From Archivesica marissinica (Eukaryota; Mollusca; Bivalvia; Venerida; Vesicomyidae): DNA of 64,000 nucleotides. The notes under the pieces are model-generated. The model did not search any database. It was not told the DNA's origin and was given only the letters and a program-made list of their open reading frames with translations. The stretch spans positions 15,049,391 to 15,113,390 of the forward strand of contig CM026398.1 in the NCBI GenBank assembly GCA_014843695.1. Reading direction: 5' to 3'. Numbering within the stretch: position 1 is the stretch's first letter; each line of letters starts with the position of its first letter. Shown piece after piece: positions 28,401 to 43,400 of the stretch. The position numbers and the translations under genes were made by a program.

Positions 28401-31400
28401 TTCATGCTTCGCTTGTATACAAACACATAGCCATCTGTAAAACATAACATCAAATAACTGTAGACTGGTTCATGCTTCGCTTGTATACAAACACATAACC
28501 ATCTGTAAAACATAACATCAAATAACTGTAGACTGGTTCATGCCTTTCCTGTATACAAACACGTAACCATCTGTAAAACATAACATCAAATAACTGTAGA
28601 CTGGTTCATGCTTCGCTCGTATACAAACACGTAACCATCTGTAAAACATAACATTAAATAACTGTAGACTGGTTCATGCCTTTCCTGTATACAAACACGT
28701 AACACAAAACAACAAATAACTGTAGACTCGTCAATGCTTCGCTCATATACAAACACCAAAATAAATATATTGCGGAGTTACCCCGACAAGGAGTCCAAAT
28801 TCCAGTGTCCATATTTACATAAACATATTTAGACGAGAATGGTCGTCTACCAGCTCCATAGCTCTGTAACACACGCTCAATGCCTTCAACTACACTGCGG
28901 CCAAGATGAGCTGTAAACCGTATCTCAGTACGAGCCACAGATCGGCACATCCACCGACTCGTAACAGTATTTCACTCATTTTAGACAGAAAAGTGTTATA
29001 TTTGTTTTACTGAATGATCTAATAATATTTCCACTCGAAAGCTAATATTATCACTCGTGGCTAATGCCGCTCGTAATGATAATACAGTCAAACCTGTGTT
29101 AGTGGTCACCTTCATTAAGCAGCCAGATTCCCAATTGGTTGTTTTATTATATATTTGACCTCTATTAAGCAGCCACTTGTGCTAAGCCGTCACTCTCTGA
29201 CTCTTGGCTGGCTGCTTAACACAGGTTTTACTGTACTTTCAATGTTATTTTGGTGAAATTTAGTTCGTTCATTCACTGACACAAACAAATATCCTCTTAT
29301 TATTTGACTCGAATATTAGGTTACTGACTTCTAAGTTTTAATTTGTTGCTTTCATGGTCTGTATGAGCTAGGTGGCCATCATCGCCATGACAGTAGTCTG
29401 TCAAGTTTACTAAAGTCTGCGTAATAAAGTAAAGTTTAGTAGGCGACCAATTTTGCATGTAAATAAGGAATTACAGGTTAGTAGTTTCCAGCAGGGTATG
29501 AACTACATTGGCCATGGTTACAGTGTGTGGAGGCCTGCAGCATCCAAGCTAACTTTGAACACGCCCAATGTAGTTCATACCCCGATGGAAATTATTAACC
29601 TCGGATTCATTACTTATATATACATTACTTATGACTAGGGATGGCAACGAACGTCCGAATATTCATATATTTAAATCATATTCGAATATTAAAAAAAAAA
29701 TTCAAATCAAATTTTAATAAATTGCAGTTAAATCAACTTAAAAGGATATATATGTTTGCTTAAATTTCAATCAATTAAGTTTCGAAAACAAAGAATGACC
29801 CAATGCGTGCCCGAAGGTGCGAAATGTCATCGCGATTTGGCTCCAAATAACAAAGGAGGGTGATGACATGTTGTTCACACCTTACAGGGGTCACTAATTG
29901 ATTAATGAAGTCTATTTGATGGGACACAAACTGAGAAGCATTTGTTTTACAGGTACTAACTGTAGTAGTCCTTGAAAATATACAAAGAGTTTAATGATTC
30001 ACACTAAAACATGACTGTCCCTGGTCGGAATGTTTGATGGCAACACATGTGCATGTAATTAATGTTTATTAAACTTATTACTGATGCTGCCAGGACTACA
30101 CCAATGCTGGCTAGTCGCTTAGATCCTAGGTACAAACAACTGCCGTTTTTAACCTCAGAGCAATGTGGGATAGTTGAGGAAACGCTAGAAGTTATGTTGA
30201 AGAACTGCCATTACGATTACCGTCAAATGAAAGTGAAATCACCGAGTAAACAAAGGAAATTAAGCTTCCTAGTGTATGACACCCCCGAGAAAGAACAATC
30301 GGACGAACTAAAATCGTACTTGCTAGAAAAAATGGATCCCTACTGTAAACCCCTAGAATGGTGGCGACGGAACGAACACACATTCACAAAAGTGGCGCAA
30401 GTCGCAAAGAAACTACTAGCCGTTCCGTATTTTCTCCGCCGCCGGACTCTTGATAAACAAATTAAGGAATAGATTGTCCAGTGACCTTGTGGACAGCATC
30501 ATATTCTTGAATAAAAACAAGCTGCCTAAGGGGTGTGACATGCATGCAGGTGACACTAACTAGTGTTGTTAAATAGAATGGCCAGCTCTATGGGACTCCG
30601 AATATAATGTAAATGTGTTCTATTTGTTTGTGTTTGTTTGTTCCAATCAAATATAAAGAGATTGTGTTCACTAATTAAAATTGTTGTAATTTAAATTAGT
30701 TTATTTCTTCAAACTTATCCCCATTCAGAGAGCGAAATTTTATTTTCACAAATCCACCAAGTCAACAAGCGGAGTTGTTTATCAATCAACACAAGCCGCA
30801 TATTTAAAACGCCGGCAGTAGACTTCACGTTTACATAATTCTAACATGCCACCACTTTCAATAGAATGGTGTTACCTGTCAGCGATGCAAGAGTAAAGTG
30901 GAAATCGAAAGTTGGAGAAATTCGAATATCACAATCACCATTCGTTGCCATCCCTACTTATGACACAAAGAAATTTACAGGCAAACCTGTGTTAAGCAGC
31001 CAGCCAAGGGAAATCACAGAAAGTGGCTGCTTAACGCAGGTGGCTGCTTTATAGAGGTGACCACTAACACAGGTTTGACTATAGCAAACTGCATTTAAAA
31101 TGTATTTACAGCCAAACCTGTCTTAAGCAACCAGTCAGGGGAATCACAGAAAGTGGCTGCTTAATGCAGGTGGCTGCTTAATAGAGGTCAAATGTATAAT
31201 AAAACAACATATTGGGAATCTGGCTGCTTAATACAGGTTGGCTGCTTAATAGAGGTGACCACTAACACAGGTTTGACTGTAGTCCAAATTATCGACTTAC
31301 TGTGTGCCTGACTTGGTAAATAGATAATTTTTGGAACAGCGTAAGCTGTAAAACACACTTTTTCTTGCAAAGAACACTGCGAATGCACATGTCAACTGCA

Positions 31401-34400
31401 TATCATTAGTGAGGAAATTCATATGAAAATGGACACAATCGGGGCACAAATATTCATCGAAATGCAATAACCATGTAAATAATTTTGCATGAAGGTACAT
31501 GCAAGGTTAACAGAAAGCATACAATAAAACACGTTTCTTGCCTGAATTTGATTTCGGAGTTCTGAGTTCTGTCGAATGTGTAGGTGCAACCCATTTTGGT
31601 AATTTTGGCTTGAGACAACGGATCCTGTGAATAACATGACATAAATTATTAAGATTGGAAGCATTTCATTGGTTGTTTGTACGAGTATATACAGTCAAAC
31701 CTGTCTTAAGCAGCCAGCCAAGAGAATCACAGAAAGTGGCTGCTTAGCACAGGTGGCTGCTTAATAGAGGTCAAATATGTATTAAAACAACATATTGGGA
31801 AATTGGCTGCTTAATACAGGTTGACTGCTTAATGGAGGTGACCACTAACACAGGTTTGACTGTACACATTTATTTAGATCGATTGGCAGACAAGTTCATA
31901 CAGTTTTAAAGAAAGTGCTCTCGAGACCTTATTCCTGATGGAATCCATCGCAGTGACGTGCTCTCGAGACAGTATTCCTGATGGAATCCATCGTAGTGAG
32001 GTGCTCTCGAGACCTTATTCCTGATGGAATCCATCACAGTGACGTGCTCTCGAGACCGTATTCCTGATGGAATCAATCGCAGTGAGGTGCTCTCGAGACC
32101 GTATTCCTGATGGAATCCATCGTAGTGAGGTGCTCTCGAGACTGTATTCCTGATGGAATCCATCGTAGTGAGGTGCTCTCGAGACCGTATTCCTGATGGA
32201 ATCCATCGCAGTGAGGAAGAGAGTAGAGACAATGTGGATTTAGGTGTCTTGCCTAAGGGCACTACAAGAATTGTTCTGGTGGGGACTATTGTACACAATT
32301 TTATTTTAGCTCGATTGCGAAACAAGTTCTTTCAACTTATATTAATCACTCTCGAGACCTCATTCCTGATGGATTCCATCGCCATGAAGGAGAGAGAAGA
32401 GGTAATGTGGAATTTAAATGCCTTGCCTAAGGGCACAATCGTAACGGCTCCTGCGTGGCTCGAACTCCGGACCTTTCGCACCTGAAGCGAATGCGCTACC
32501 ACTGCGCTATCACGACTTCCACAAAGCATAATAATAATATAACTAGTTGCTTTGACCAAATATATTATATTATTTATGCCTCTCACAAAAACAACACATA
32601 ACTAACCGTCTTGTGCTGTGTGAATTTCATGAAAAAAAACTATATAAGCTCTGTTTCAATTTTAATCCTTTCCTATATACTTACTTCTTTGATTGTGTGT
32701 ACATGTATTGTTTTGTGAATGTATATCGTGGAATAAATATGTGTAAACCAAGGCCACACTCAAGGAGAGAAACTATATAAGCTCTGTTTCCATTTTAATC
32801 CTTTCCTATATACTTACTTCTTTGATTGTGTGTACCTACATGTATTGTTTTGTGAATGTATATCATGGAATAAATATGTGTAAACCAAGGCCACACTCAA
32901 GGAGAGAAACTATATAAGCTCTGTTTCCATTTTAATCCTTTCCTATATACTTACTTCTTTGATTGTGTGTACCTACATGTATTGTTTTGTGAATGTATAT
33001 CGTGGAATAAATATGTGTAAAACAATTTCATGAATTACTCCCCAGTATTAAGAAAGTTATTATTGAAACGTTATACTGCAGACAGATGAGCAAAGTGGTC
33101 AGTATAATATACACTGAAAATACTGATTGTGGAAGTCGTGATAGCATCAATGGAAGGGCGTTTGTTTCAGGTGTCAAAGGCTTAGATTTCGCACCCAGTT
33201 GTAACGGATACGGACATGTGCCCCCCAGTGCAAAAATGGATAGGTGGACATCTGCCCCCCAAGTGAAATGGAAGGTAGGACATTAGCCCCCCAGTAGAAA
33301 TGTTGGCTAGGACATCTGCCCCCCAGTAGAAATGTTGGCTAGGACATTAGCCCCCCAGTAGAAATGACAGCTAGGACATCTGCCCCCCAGTAAAAAGTGC
33401 ATGGTAGGACATATGCCCCCCATTCCCCCACAAAAACATTCTTTTTTTAATAAAAATGCCAATATAAATGATTAAACTTTGAATAAAAGTATGGCCAAGT
33501 TTATTTATTGATCCTATTATAAAACAACAATAAGACCAATCAGCTGAACAAAAGGTTTGAGTTGCTAAGTTTGTATTGATCATACGTATTAAGATGAGCA
33601 GACATGGATGGTTGCATGAATGCTTCCATTAATAGCGTCCTTTAATAGTTTGATTTAATTATCTACTAAATTAACTCTCCTTAATGGCATAAATACATTT
33701 CTCTAAAGAAGAATTTATAGCACATTTTGAAAGATGACTGATCTTATTATCGCATATTATCACCTATTTTGTATACATCTAGTTTGCAATTATGATAAAA
33801 TGAAACAAAAATACTAAATATTGTAAACAACTTTATTTTCAATAAAGACAAATACTATGAAAACACACTTACATTTACTTAAATAAATGTTTATATGATA
33901 TCATATTTAAGATTGAGCACATGTTTAAAAAGCACATTAAAAAGCACATGAAAGATAGGAAACTATATATTTTTGTCAGGACTATCAGTTAGAAACAGTC
34001 AATAAAATATGAAATTTACTGATAATATCATAACTTTAACCTTTAGCATGCTATATTTAAATATCAGCAGACGACATTTTCCCCAGAAAGTAGGACTTGA
34101 TATTGTGGGATGAATTGAATGAAATGTCAAGCCCTACTTTCTGGCAAAAATAAGCAAAATATTACATTTGTCTGCTCATTTCGCCTACAGAGTGCTAAAG
34201 GTTAAATTATTTATGTTTTGAAGTAAAATCCTGGAGTTAGCACATATTCCGAAAAAGCACATTGTAAAGAGCACACTGAATACATCTTTATAAACAACAG
34301 ACACAGTTTCATTTTGGAACATTATTATGTTTCTCGAATTTTACAATATGTTCAGCTAAACAGTCTTCTCTCCTAGAGATATTAGATGACAAAGTCTTGT

Positions 34401-37400
34401 ACAATGCTTATGTTTCTCTGAATCGTACAATACATCCAATGCCTTGTAAAAACTCCGACACAGACTTCTCTCCTAGAGACATTTGTTGGCATAAAGTCTT
34501 TAGTTTCTGCTGTAGTTGTTTGGTCTCTCTGCGCACGCGTTTCTTGGTTGGGTCTCCCTGTCTTGCTCTTTCTAGCTCTGTCAAAACATTCATCTGGTCC
34601 TTCTGGATACACTGGATAGTGTGTTACAGTCCTGGGTTTTTGTGGCCGACGAGATGACAGAATCCGTTGTTCCAGGATTCACACACGTTGTTAGTGCGCG
34701 ATCCATCCATCATTGTTTCCTCATACACATTCCAAGAATCAAATGAAAATTTTGGACTGTTCGAACGTACGACTCGTATAATTCCTCTCGGACCACGTGT
34801 TGACTTATAGGGTCCACTTACATAGTTAGTATCAAAGTAGTCAACAATATCTACCAGCTGTTCTGGAACAATTGTGCGCAGGTGGCGCATACCTTCCTGG
34901 ACACGATCCGTTGGCAAGAATGCTAATCCATCAAGCATTCCGCAGAAGTGTTTCACTGATTCGTCAGTCTTGTAGAGAACGGACAGACCGTCATTCTGTA
35001 TTTTCCTCCAAGTACTTTGAGTTAGGTGGTAGAAGCAGCCCTGAATTCTGACAGGTGCTCCTAGCATAGACTTTATGGCATTGTGTATAGCTATTTCAAA
35101 GTCACAGGAGATTGTGGTTGGGTCTGGTATAAGATCATACTCATCACAAGAGTTCAACACAGCTGCGAATACTTCCTCATACGTAGATTGGAGTTTGTTG
35201 GGGAGGAATGCGTATATACAGGTGGCATACACATCGTTCACAGCGGCCCTTATAACAAACAGTTGTTTGAATTGTCTTGGTGCAGTACCGAATGTCCCAT
35301 CAATGTACCATTTGTCACTGTCACACATATGCCTAAGTCCAAGTTCCGTACCAAACAGCAACACCCTATTTTCATTGGATTGTCCTGCTTCATGGTTATC
35401 GTATAAGAGAAAGGGGAGATCATCAGCTCCACCTGTAGATTTGTACTCCTCTGGAAGTTCTGGGATGTCACTGATACTGGCTGGTTCTGGTGGTGTATTT
35501 CCACGTTTTATCCGTCTCACAGATCGTTTGATTGTATCAGCTTTTCCAGCAGCCACACGTACACCTACTGGATATTGTGCCAGTGTATCAGTGATAAGCT
35601 GACCAGGATTTCCGCGATTATTCATAGCATGTGTTTTGATGTCCTGTCGTACTTTCATGGCCTCTATGGCGAAATGGTCAGCTGTATGGCTGTGTGTTGT
35701 AGATGATGTGATCTATGTTTTCTGAAACAGAAAGAAATGTATATTATTAAAATTATTAATTTTAAAAGGGTATACAATAGCATAAAAGTCCTCTTTCTTT
35801 TAATTCTGAAATGAGAATTTTACATGTCTTTTGATTTTTGATTTTACCCCGTCATGAACGTTTCACATTTTCAGTTTTTGAAATATTGATGTTTTTAGAC
35901 ATTCTTTTATTCAAAATTATGTAAACCTTTTTATTGAAAATGATTAATAATTATGGCTTTCAACTACTTTCAAAATATTTTGATACATGTAATGTGGACG
36001 TTTTTTGCAGCAGGCACAACACTGCTAAACGTTGTTGTTGAAACTTTCGAGTATGTACTTTATACCTACCGAAAGATCTGTTGTAACTGTTCCATTGCAA
36101 GAGGAACTCTTGCGTTTGGAACATTCCCAGTGGATGGAAGACTTGCGAGATTTCTTCTTGGTGTAGGAATACCCATCTTTCACTAACTTCTCTGACCCAC
36201 GTATACTCTGAATTATCTCCATGATGATATGAGTTGGACTTCTTCTTTGTAATTTTGTTTATAGTCGCCACCGCATAAATGCATTTGGGCGACTGTATTT
36301 TCTAAGATGGTTATGTCCTAAGGTGATTCTTCTTGTCTAAGGTGATTCTTCTTGTCCTAAGGTGATTCTTCTGTGGTTGTTATTCGATGATGATTATACT
36401 TGTTCTGTGATGATTATTCCTATGCTTCTATGATGATTATTCCTGTTCTTCTACGTTGATTAGTTCGGTATTCTCTGAAGGTTCTGTATTCTGTGTGGCT
36501 TATGAAGACGTCATCAGGTGGTTACTTCTTTCTGTGCCGGCCATGTTGACAAGGCCTGGTCTGTACGTGGTCCTTTGTAGGGCCACACTCCTCACTGTTG
36601 GTCACCCCGCAGCAGCATTAATACGGATCTGACAGTTAGACATCTGGTCGTTGATTGTCGCAAGCAAGTCCAGATACAGTATAGATCGGGGGAGCGTGGA
36701 TCCACGACCGTTGCCGCTCCCTCAGGTCCGCCATCTCTTCTAAACGAAAGATCGAAAATCCAGTGTTCAGCTAGAACACCACCTGGAAGAGATGGCAGAT
36801 CTGTCCTGATGTGCCATAGCCGTGGATCCACATACTTGGAGAGATTCCCCCTTCGCAAGATCGACAACCAGAAGATCCCAGAATCCTACGCTGCTGCTGC
36901 GGAATGTGCACCGGTCACGACGTGCACGTCGTGAGGAGATCGACCGGTGAAGTTGTTATGAGTTGGACATTGTAGAAAGAGGCTTATATATGCTTGAACT
37001 TTAAAACAATTAACACTAATTTTGCAATCAAACCCAATAACTACATACAAGTTTGTCTTTAATAAAGGATAATTAAATGATATCTGTTCACTATCTGTTC
37101 ACTATCTGTTCACTATGATCATTAAGTTGTCAATTACACAAACTTAATTTTTTGTTAATTACAATTAACACTGAATTAAGTATTGCAATCAAACCCACTG
37201 ATCACATACAGGGTTGTCTTTAATTGCGGATAATTACATGAAATCTGTTCACTATTATCATTTGTTTATTAAACAAATATAATGTTGTTAACATATATAT
37301 TGTTAATTACAATTAACACTGAACTATTGCAATCAAACCCAATGATAACATACAGGGTTGTCTTTAATAGCGGTTAAATTACATATCTGTTAAATAATTA

Positions 37401-40400
37401 CATAAAACATTTTTAGAACTTTTTATATTAATTAATAATTTGCTGGGTATGAGGACTAATAATATGCATTTTGGAAGTTTTTCATCCAATAGTATGTTTC
37501 TAATACTGCCACTTTTTACTGGGGGGCAGATGTCCTAGCTGTCATTTCTACTGGGGGGCTAATGTCCTAGCCAACATTTCTACTGGGGGGCTAATGTCCT
37601 AGCCAACATTTCTACTGGGGGGCAGATGTCCTAGCCAACATTTCTTCTGGGGGGCTAATGTCCTAGCCAACATTTCACTTGGGGGGCAGATGTCCACCTA
37701 TCCATTTTTGCACTGGGGGGCAGATGTCCTGGGGGGCAAATGTCCCGGATTCAGTTGTAACAGTTACTATTATGCCCTCAGCAAGTTCATTCGGCAAGCC
37801 AAATCGATAGTTTGTTCACATCATGACATGCATGAATTCAACGCCCGCAACCACTCGTCACCTCATATGTCTTAATTATTTGTTTGTGCTGTCTGCATCA
37901 GCACCATTTTTGGGCTATAACGCCGGCGGGCAGTTTACCTAACGACACCTTTCCTGGGCAGGCTCCAGCTGTTAACCAGTAATTCAACGCCAGCAACCAC
38001 TCGTCACCTCATATATCTTAATTGTTTGTTTGTGCTGTCAGCATCAGCACCATTTTTGGGCTATAACACCGGCGGGCAGATTACCTAACGACACCTTTCC
38101 TGGGCAGGCTCCAGCGGTTAACCAGTACTTGATGCACCAACCTCCGTAAGAAACTGCCAACTTTTTCATATCAATGAGACACGGCCTGAGCGGGGCTCGA
38201 ACACGTGACAATCAGTGATGGTAGATTACAGTGGTATACAAGTCAGGGACTTTATCCACTCGACCACGGAGGCGGTTACATATGCCTTAATTTTACATTT
38301 CATACAGTAATACCTGAATTAACCATACTCTACTACTGCTTTGAATTATAGGCCTGAATGAACCATACTCTACTGCTTTGAATTATAGGCCTGAATGAAC
38401 CATACTCTACTGCTTTGAATTATAGGCCTGAATGAACCATACTCTACTGCTTTGAATTATAGGCCTGAATGAACCATACTCTACTACTGCTTTGAATTAT
38501 AGGCCTGAATGAACCATACTCTACTACTGCTTTGAATTATAGGCCTGAATGAACCATACTCTACTACTGCTTTGAATTATAGGCCTGAATGAACCATACT
38601 TTACTACTGCTTTGAATTATAGGCCTGAATTAACCATACTCTACTACTGCTTTGAATTATAGGCCTGAATGAACCATACTCTACTACTGCTTTGAATAAT
38701 AGGCCTGAATGAACCATACTCTACTACTGCTTTGAATTATAGGCCTGAATGAACCATACTCTACTACTGCTTTGAATTATAGGCCTGAATGAACCATACT
38801 CTACTACTGCTTTGAATTATAGGCCTGAATGAACCATACTCTACTACTGCTTTGAATAATAGGCCTGAATGAACCATACTCTACTACTGCTTTGAATTAT
38901 AGGCCTGAATGAACCATACTCTACTACTGCTTTGAATTATAGGCATGAATGAACCATACTCTACTACTGCTTTGAATTATAGGCCTGAATGAACCATACT
39001 CTACTACTGCTTTGAATTATAGGCCTGAATGAACCATACTCTACTACTGCTTTGAATTATAGGCCTGAATGAACCATACTCTAATACTGCTTTGAATTAT
39101 AGGCCTGAATGAACCATACTCTACTACTGCTTTGAATTATAGGCCTGAATGAACCATACTCTAATACTGCTTTGAATTATAGGCCTGAATGAACCATACT
39201 CTACTACTGCTTTGAATTATAGGCCTGAATGAACCATACTCTAATACTGCTTTGAATTATAGGCCTGAATGAACCATACTCTACTACTGCTTTGAATTAT
39301 AGGCCTGAATGAACCATACTCTACTACTGCTTTGAATTATAGGCCTGAATGAACCATACTCTACTACTGCTTTGAATTATAGGCCTGAATGAACCATACT
39401 CTAATACTGCTTTGAATTATAGGCCTGAATGAACCATACTCTACTACTGCTTTGAATTATAGGCCTGAATGAACCATACTCTAATACTGCTTTGAATTAT
39501 AGGCCTGAATGAACCATACTCTACTACTGCTTTGAATTATAGGCCTGAATGAACCATACTCTACTACTGCTTTGAATAATAGGCCTGAATGAACCATACT
39601 CTACTACTGCTTTGAATTATAGGCCTGAATGAACCATACTCTACTACTGCTTTGAATAATAGGCCTGAATGAACCATACTCTACTACTGCTTTGAATTAT
39701 AGGCCTGAATGAACCATACTCTACTACTGCTTTGAATTATAGGCCTGAATGAACCATACTCTACTACTGCTTTGAATAATAGGCCTGAATGAACCATACT
39801 CTACTACTGCTTTGAATTATAGGCCTGAATGAACCATACTCTAATACTGCTTTGAATTATAGGCCTGAATGAACCATACTCTACTACTGCTTTGAATTAT
39901 AGGCCTGAATGAACCATACTCTACTACTGCTTTGAATTATAGGCCTGAATGAACCATACTCTACTACTGCTTTGAATCATAGGCCTGAATGAACCATACT
40001 CTACTACTGCTTTGAATTATAGGCCTGAATGAACCATACTCTAATACTGCTTTGAATTATAGGCCTGAATGAACCATACTCTACTACTGCTTTGAATTAT
40101 AGGCCTGAATGAACCATACTCTACTACTGCTTTGAATAATAGGCCTGAATGAACCATACTCTACTACTGCTTTGAATTATAGGCCTGAATGAACCATACT
40201 CTACTACTGCTTTGAATAATAGGCCTGAATGAACCATACTCTACTACTGCTTTGAATTATAGGCCTGAATGAACCATACTCTAATACTGCTTTGAATTAT
40301 AGGCCTGAATGAACCATACTCTACTACTGCTTTGAATAATAGGCCTGAATGAACCATACTCTACTACTGCTTTGAATAATAGGCCTGAATGAACCATACT

Positions 40401-43400
40401 CTACTACTGCTTTGAATAATAGGCCTGAATGAACCATACTCTACTACTGCTTTGAATAATAGGCCTGAATGAACCATACTCTACTACTGCTTTGAATTAT
40501 AGGCCTGAATGAACCATACTCTACTACTGCTTTGAATTATAGGCCTGAATGAACCATACTCTACTACTGCTTTGAATTATAGGCCTGAATGAACCATACT
40601 CTAATACTGCTTTGAATTATAGGCCTGAATGAACCATACTCTAATACTGCTTTGAATTATAGGCCTGAATGAACCATACTCTACTACTGCTTTGAATTAT
40701 AGGCCTGAATGAACCATACTCTACTACTGCTTTGAATTATAGGCCTGAATGAACCATACTCTACTACTGCTTTGAATTATAGGCCTGAATGAACCATACT
40801 CTAATACTGCTTTGAATTATAGGCCTGAATGAACCATACTCTACTACTGCTTTGAATAATAGGCCTGAATGAACCATACTCTACTACTGCTTTGAATTAT
40901 AGGCCTGAATGAACCATACTCTACTACTGCTTTGAATTATAGGCCTGAATGAACCATACTCTACTACTGCTTTGAATTATAGGCCTGAATGAACCATACT
41001 CTACTACTGCTTTGAATTATAGGCCTGAATGAACCATACTCTAATACTGCTTTGAATTATATGCCTGAATGAACCATACTCTACTACTGCTTTGAATTAT
41101 AGGCCTGAATGAACCATACTCTACTACTGCTTTGAATTATAGGCCTATCAGAAATATACCGAACGTACATGATTGAGAAATGAGGCAAGGAACTGTTCCA
41201 CTTGTACTGGTAGGAATCCTTCGATGTCCTTGTACGTGAAGTCTGCTAGCTGTTCATCACTACAGTCCAACCATTTCTTGGCCAGCTTGTCACAGCTCTC
41301 TGCCATCGTCATATCATACCTGAAAAAAGATAAATATAGAGAAATTGTGAGTTTTCATTCCATATAAAATTTATTTATTAAAAGTCCAATAACATGTTTT
41401 TCTGGATGAGATTAATAAATTAGGATTATTGGACTATGCTAGCATAGCCTGGGGTGTGATCCTGTTTGAATCATCCATACTTACAGACCATGCTGGATCC
41501 ACTACTTACAGACCATGCTGGATCCGCTACTTACAGACCATGCTGGATCCGCTACTTACAGACCATGCTGGATCCGCTACTTACAGACCATGCTGGATCC
41601 GCTACTTACAGATCATGCTGGATCCGCTACTTACAGACCATGCTGGATCCGCTACTTACAGACCATGCTGGATCCGCTACTTACAGACCATGCTGGATCC
41701 GCTACTTACAGACCATGCTGGATCCGCTACTTACAGACCATGCTGGATCCGCTACTTACAGACCATGCTGGATCCGCTACTTACAGACCATGCTGGATCC
41801 GCTACTTACAGACCATGCTGGATCCACTACTTACAGACCATGCTGGATCCGCTACTTACAGACCATGCTGGATCCGCTACTTACAGACCATGCTGGATCC
41901 GCTACTTACAGACCATGCTGGATCCGCTACTTACAGACCATGCTGGATCCGCTACTTACAGACCATGCTGGATCCACTACTTACAGACCATGCTGGATCC
42001 GCTACTTACAGACCATGCTGGATCCACTACTTACAGACCATGCTGGATCCACTACTTACAGACCATGCTGGATCCACTACTTACAGACCATGCTGGATAC
42101 TCTACTTATAACCCCGCTGGATCCACTACTTACATACCATGCTGGATCCACTACTTACACACCATGCTGGATCCACTACTTACAGACTATGCTGGATCTG
42201 CTACTTACAGACCATGCTGGATCCACTACTTACAGACCATGCTGGATCGACTACTTACATACCATGCTGGATCCACTACTTACATACCATGCTGGATCCA
42301 CTACTTACACACCATGCTGGATCCGCTACTTACAGACCATGCTAGATCCACTACTTACATACCATGCTGGATCCACTACTTACAGACCATGCTGGATCCA
42401 CTACTTACATACCATGCTGGATCCACTACTTACAGACCATGCTGGATCTGCTACTTACACACCATGCTGGATCTGCTACTTACAGACCATGCTGGATCCA
42501 CTACTTACACACCATGCTGGATCCACTACTTACAGACCATGCTGGATACTCTACTTACACACCATGCTGGATACTCTACTTACACACCATGCTGGATCCG
42601 CTACTTACACAGGTGTTACTGGAGGCATGCCTACACCATACAACCAACCATCCCAGTCTACACTCTCCAACACTGTAGCCTGCAATACGCAAGTATATAA
42701 TGTAGCCTGCAATACACATGTATATAATGTAGCCTGCAATACGAAAGTATATAAATGTAACCTGCAATACGCAAGTATATAATGTAGCCTGCAATACACC
42801 ATGTATATAATGTAGCCTGCAATTCGCAAGTATATAATGTAGCCTGCAATACACCATGTATATAATGTAGCCTGCAATACACCATGTATATAATGTAGCC
42901 TGCAATACACCATGTATATAATGTAGCCTGCAATACACCATGTATATAATGTAGCCTGCAATACACAAGTATATAATGTAGCCTGCAATACACCATGTAT
43001 ATAATGTAGCCTGCAATTCGCAAGTATATAATGTAGCCTGCAATACACATGTATATAATGTAGCCTGCAATATACCATGTATATAATGTAGCCTGCAATT
43101 CGCAAGTATATAATGTAGCCTGCAATACACCATGTATATAATGTAGCCTGCAATACACCATGTATATAATGTAGCCTGCAATTCGCAAGTATATAATGTA
43201 GCCTGCAATATACATGTATATAATGTAGCCTGCAATACACCATGTATATAATGTAGCCTGCAATTCGCAAGTATATAATGTAGCCTGTAATACACCATGT
43301 ATATAATGTAGCCTGCAATATACATGTATATAATGTAGCCTGTAATACACCATGTATATAATGTAGCCTGTAATACACCATGTATATAATGTAGCCTGTA

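Larger units (their letters stand above)
33206..37752 (-). mobile_element. Mutator-like (MULE) DNA transposon, 4.5 kb
   Basis: Bounded by AGTTGTAAC at 33197-33205 and 37753-37761, the 9-bp duplication expected of Mutator-type elements. The terminal regions are inverted copies and contain tandem subrepeats of ggacatctgccccccagtag with aaatgttggcta. It contains a FLYWCH zinc-finger exon and a MULE transposase exon on the minus strand, a nested TTAA-type MITE and a segment also found at 63.0-63.5 kb. It is inserted into a SINE within LTA4H intron 13. Confidence 0.93.

Noticed and set aside
36592..36867. 91-codon protein in the MULE
   Set aside because: No recognisable domain, and the same DNA at 63 kb does not preserve the frame; treated as non-coding shared sequence.
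38310..41150. CRISPR-like array of regular repeats
   Set aside because: Units are directly adjacent with no unique spacers, in an intron of a eukaryotic gene.
41429..42782. Open frames of up to 438 codons with [25 protein letters not shown] repeats
   Set aside because: Produced by the 25-bp array of LTA4H exon 12 donors read on the opposite strand in three frames; not a repeat protein.
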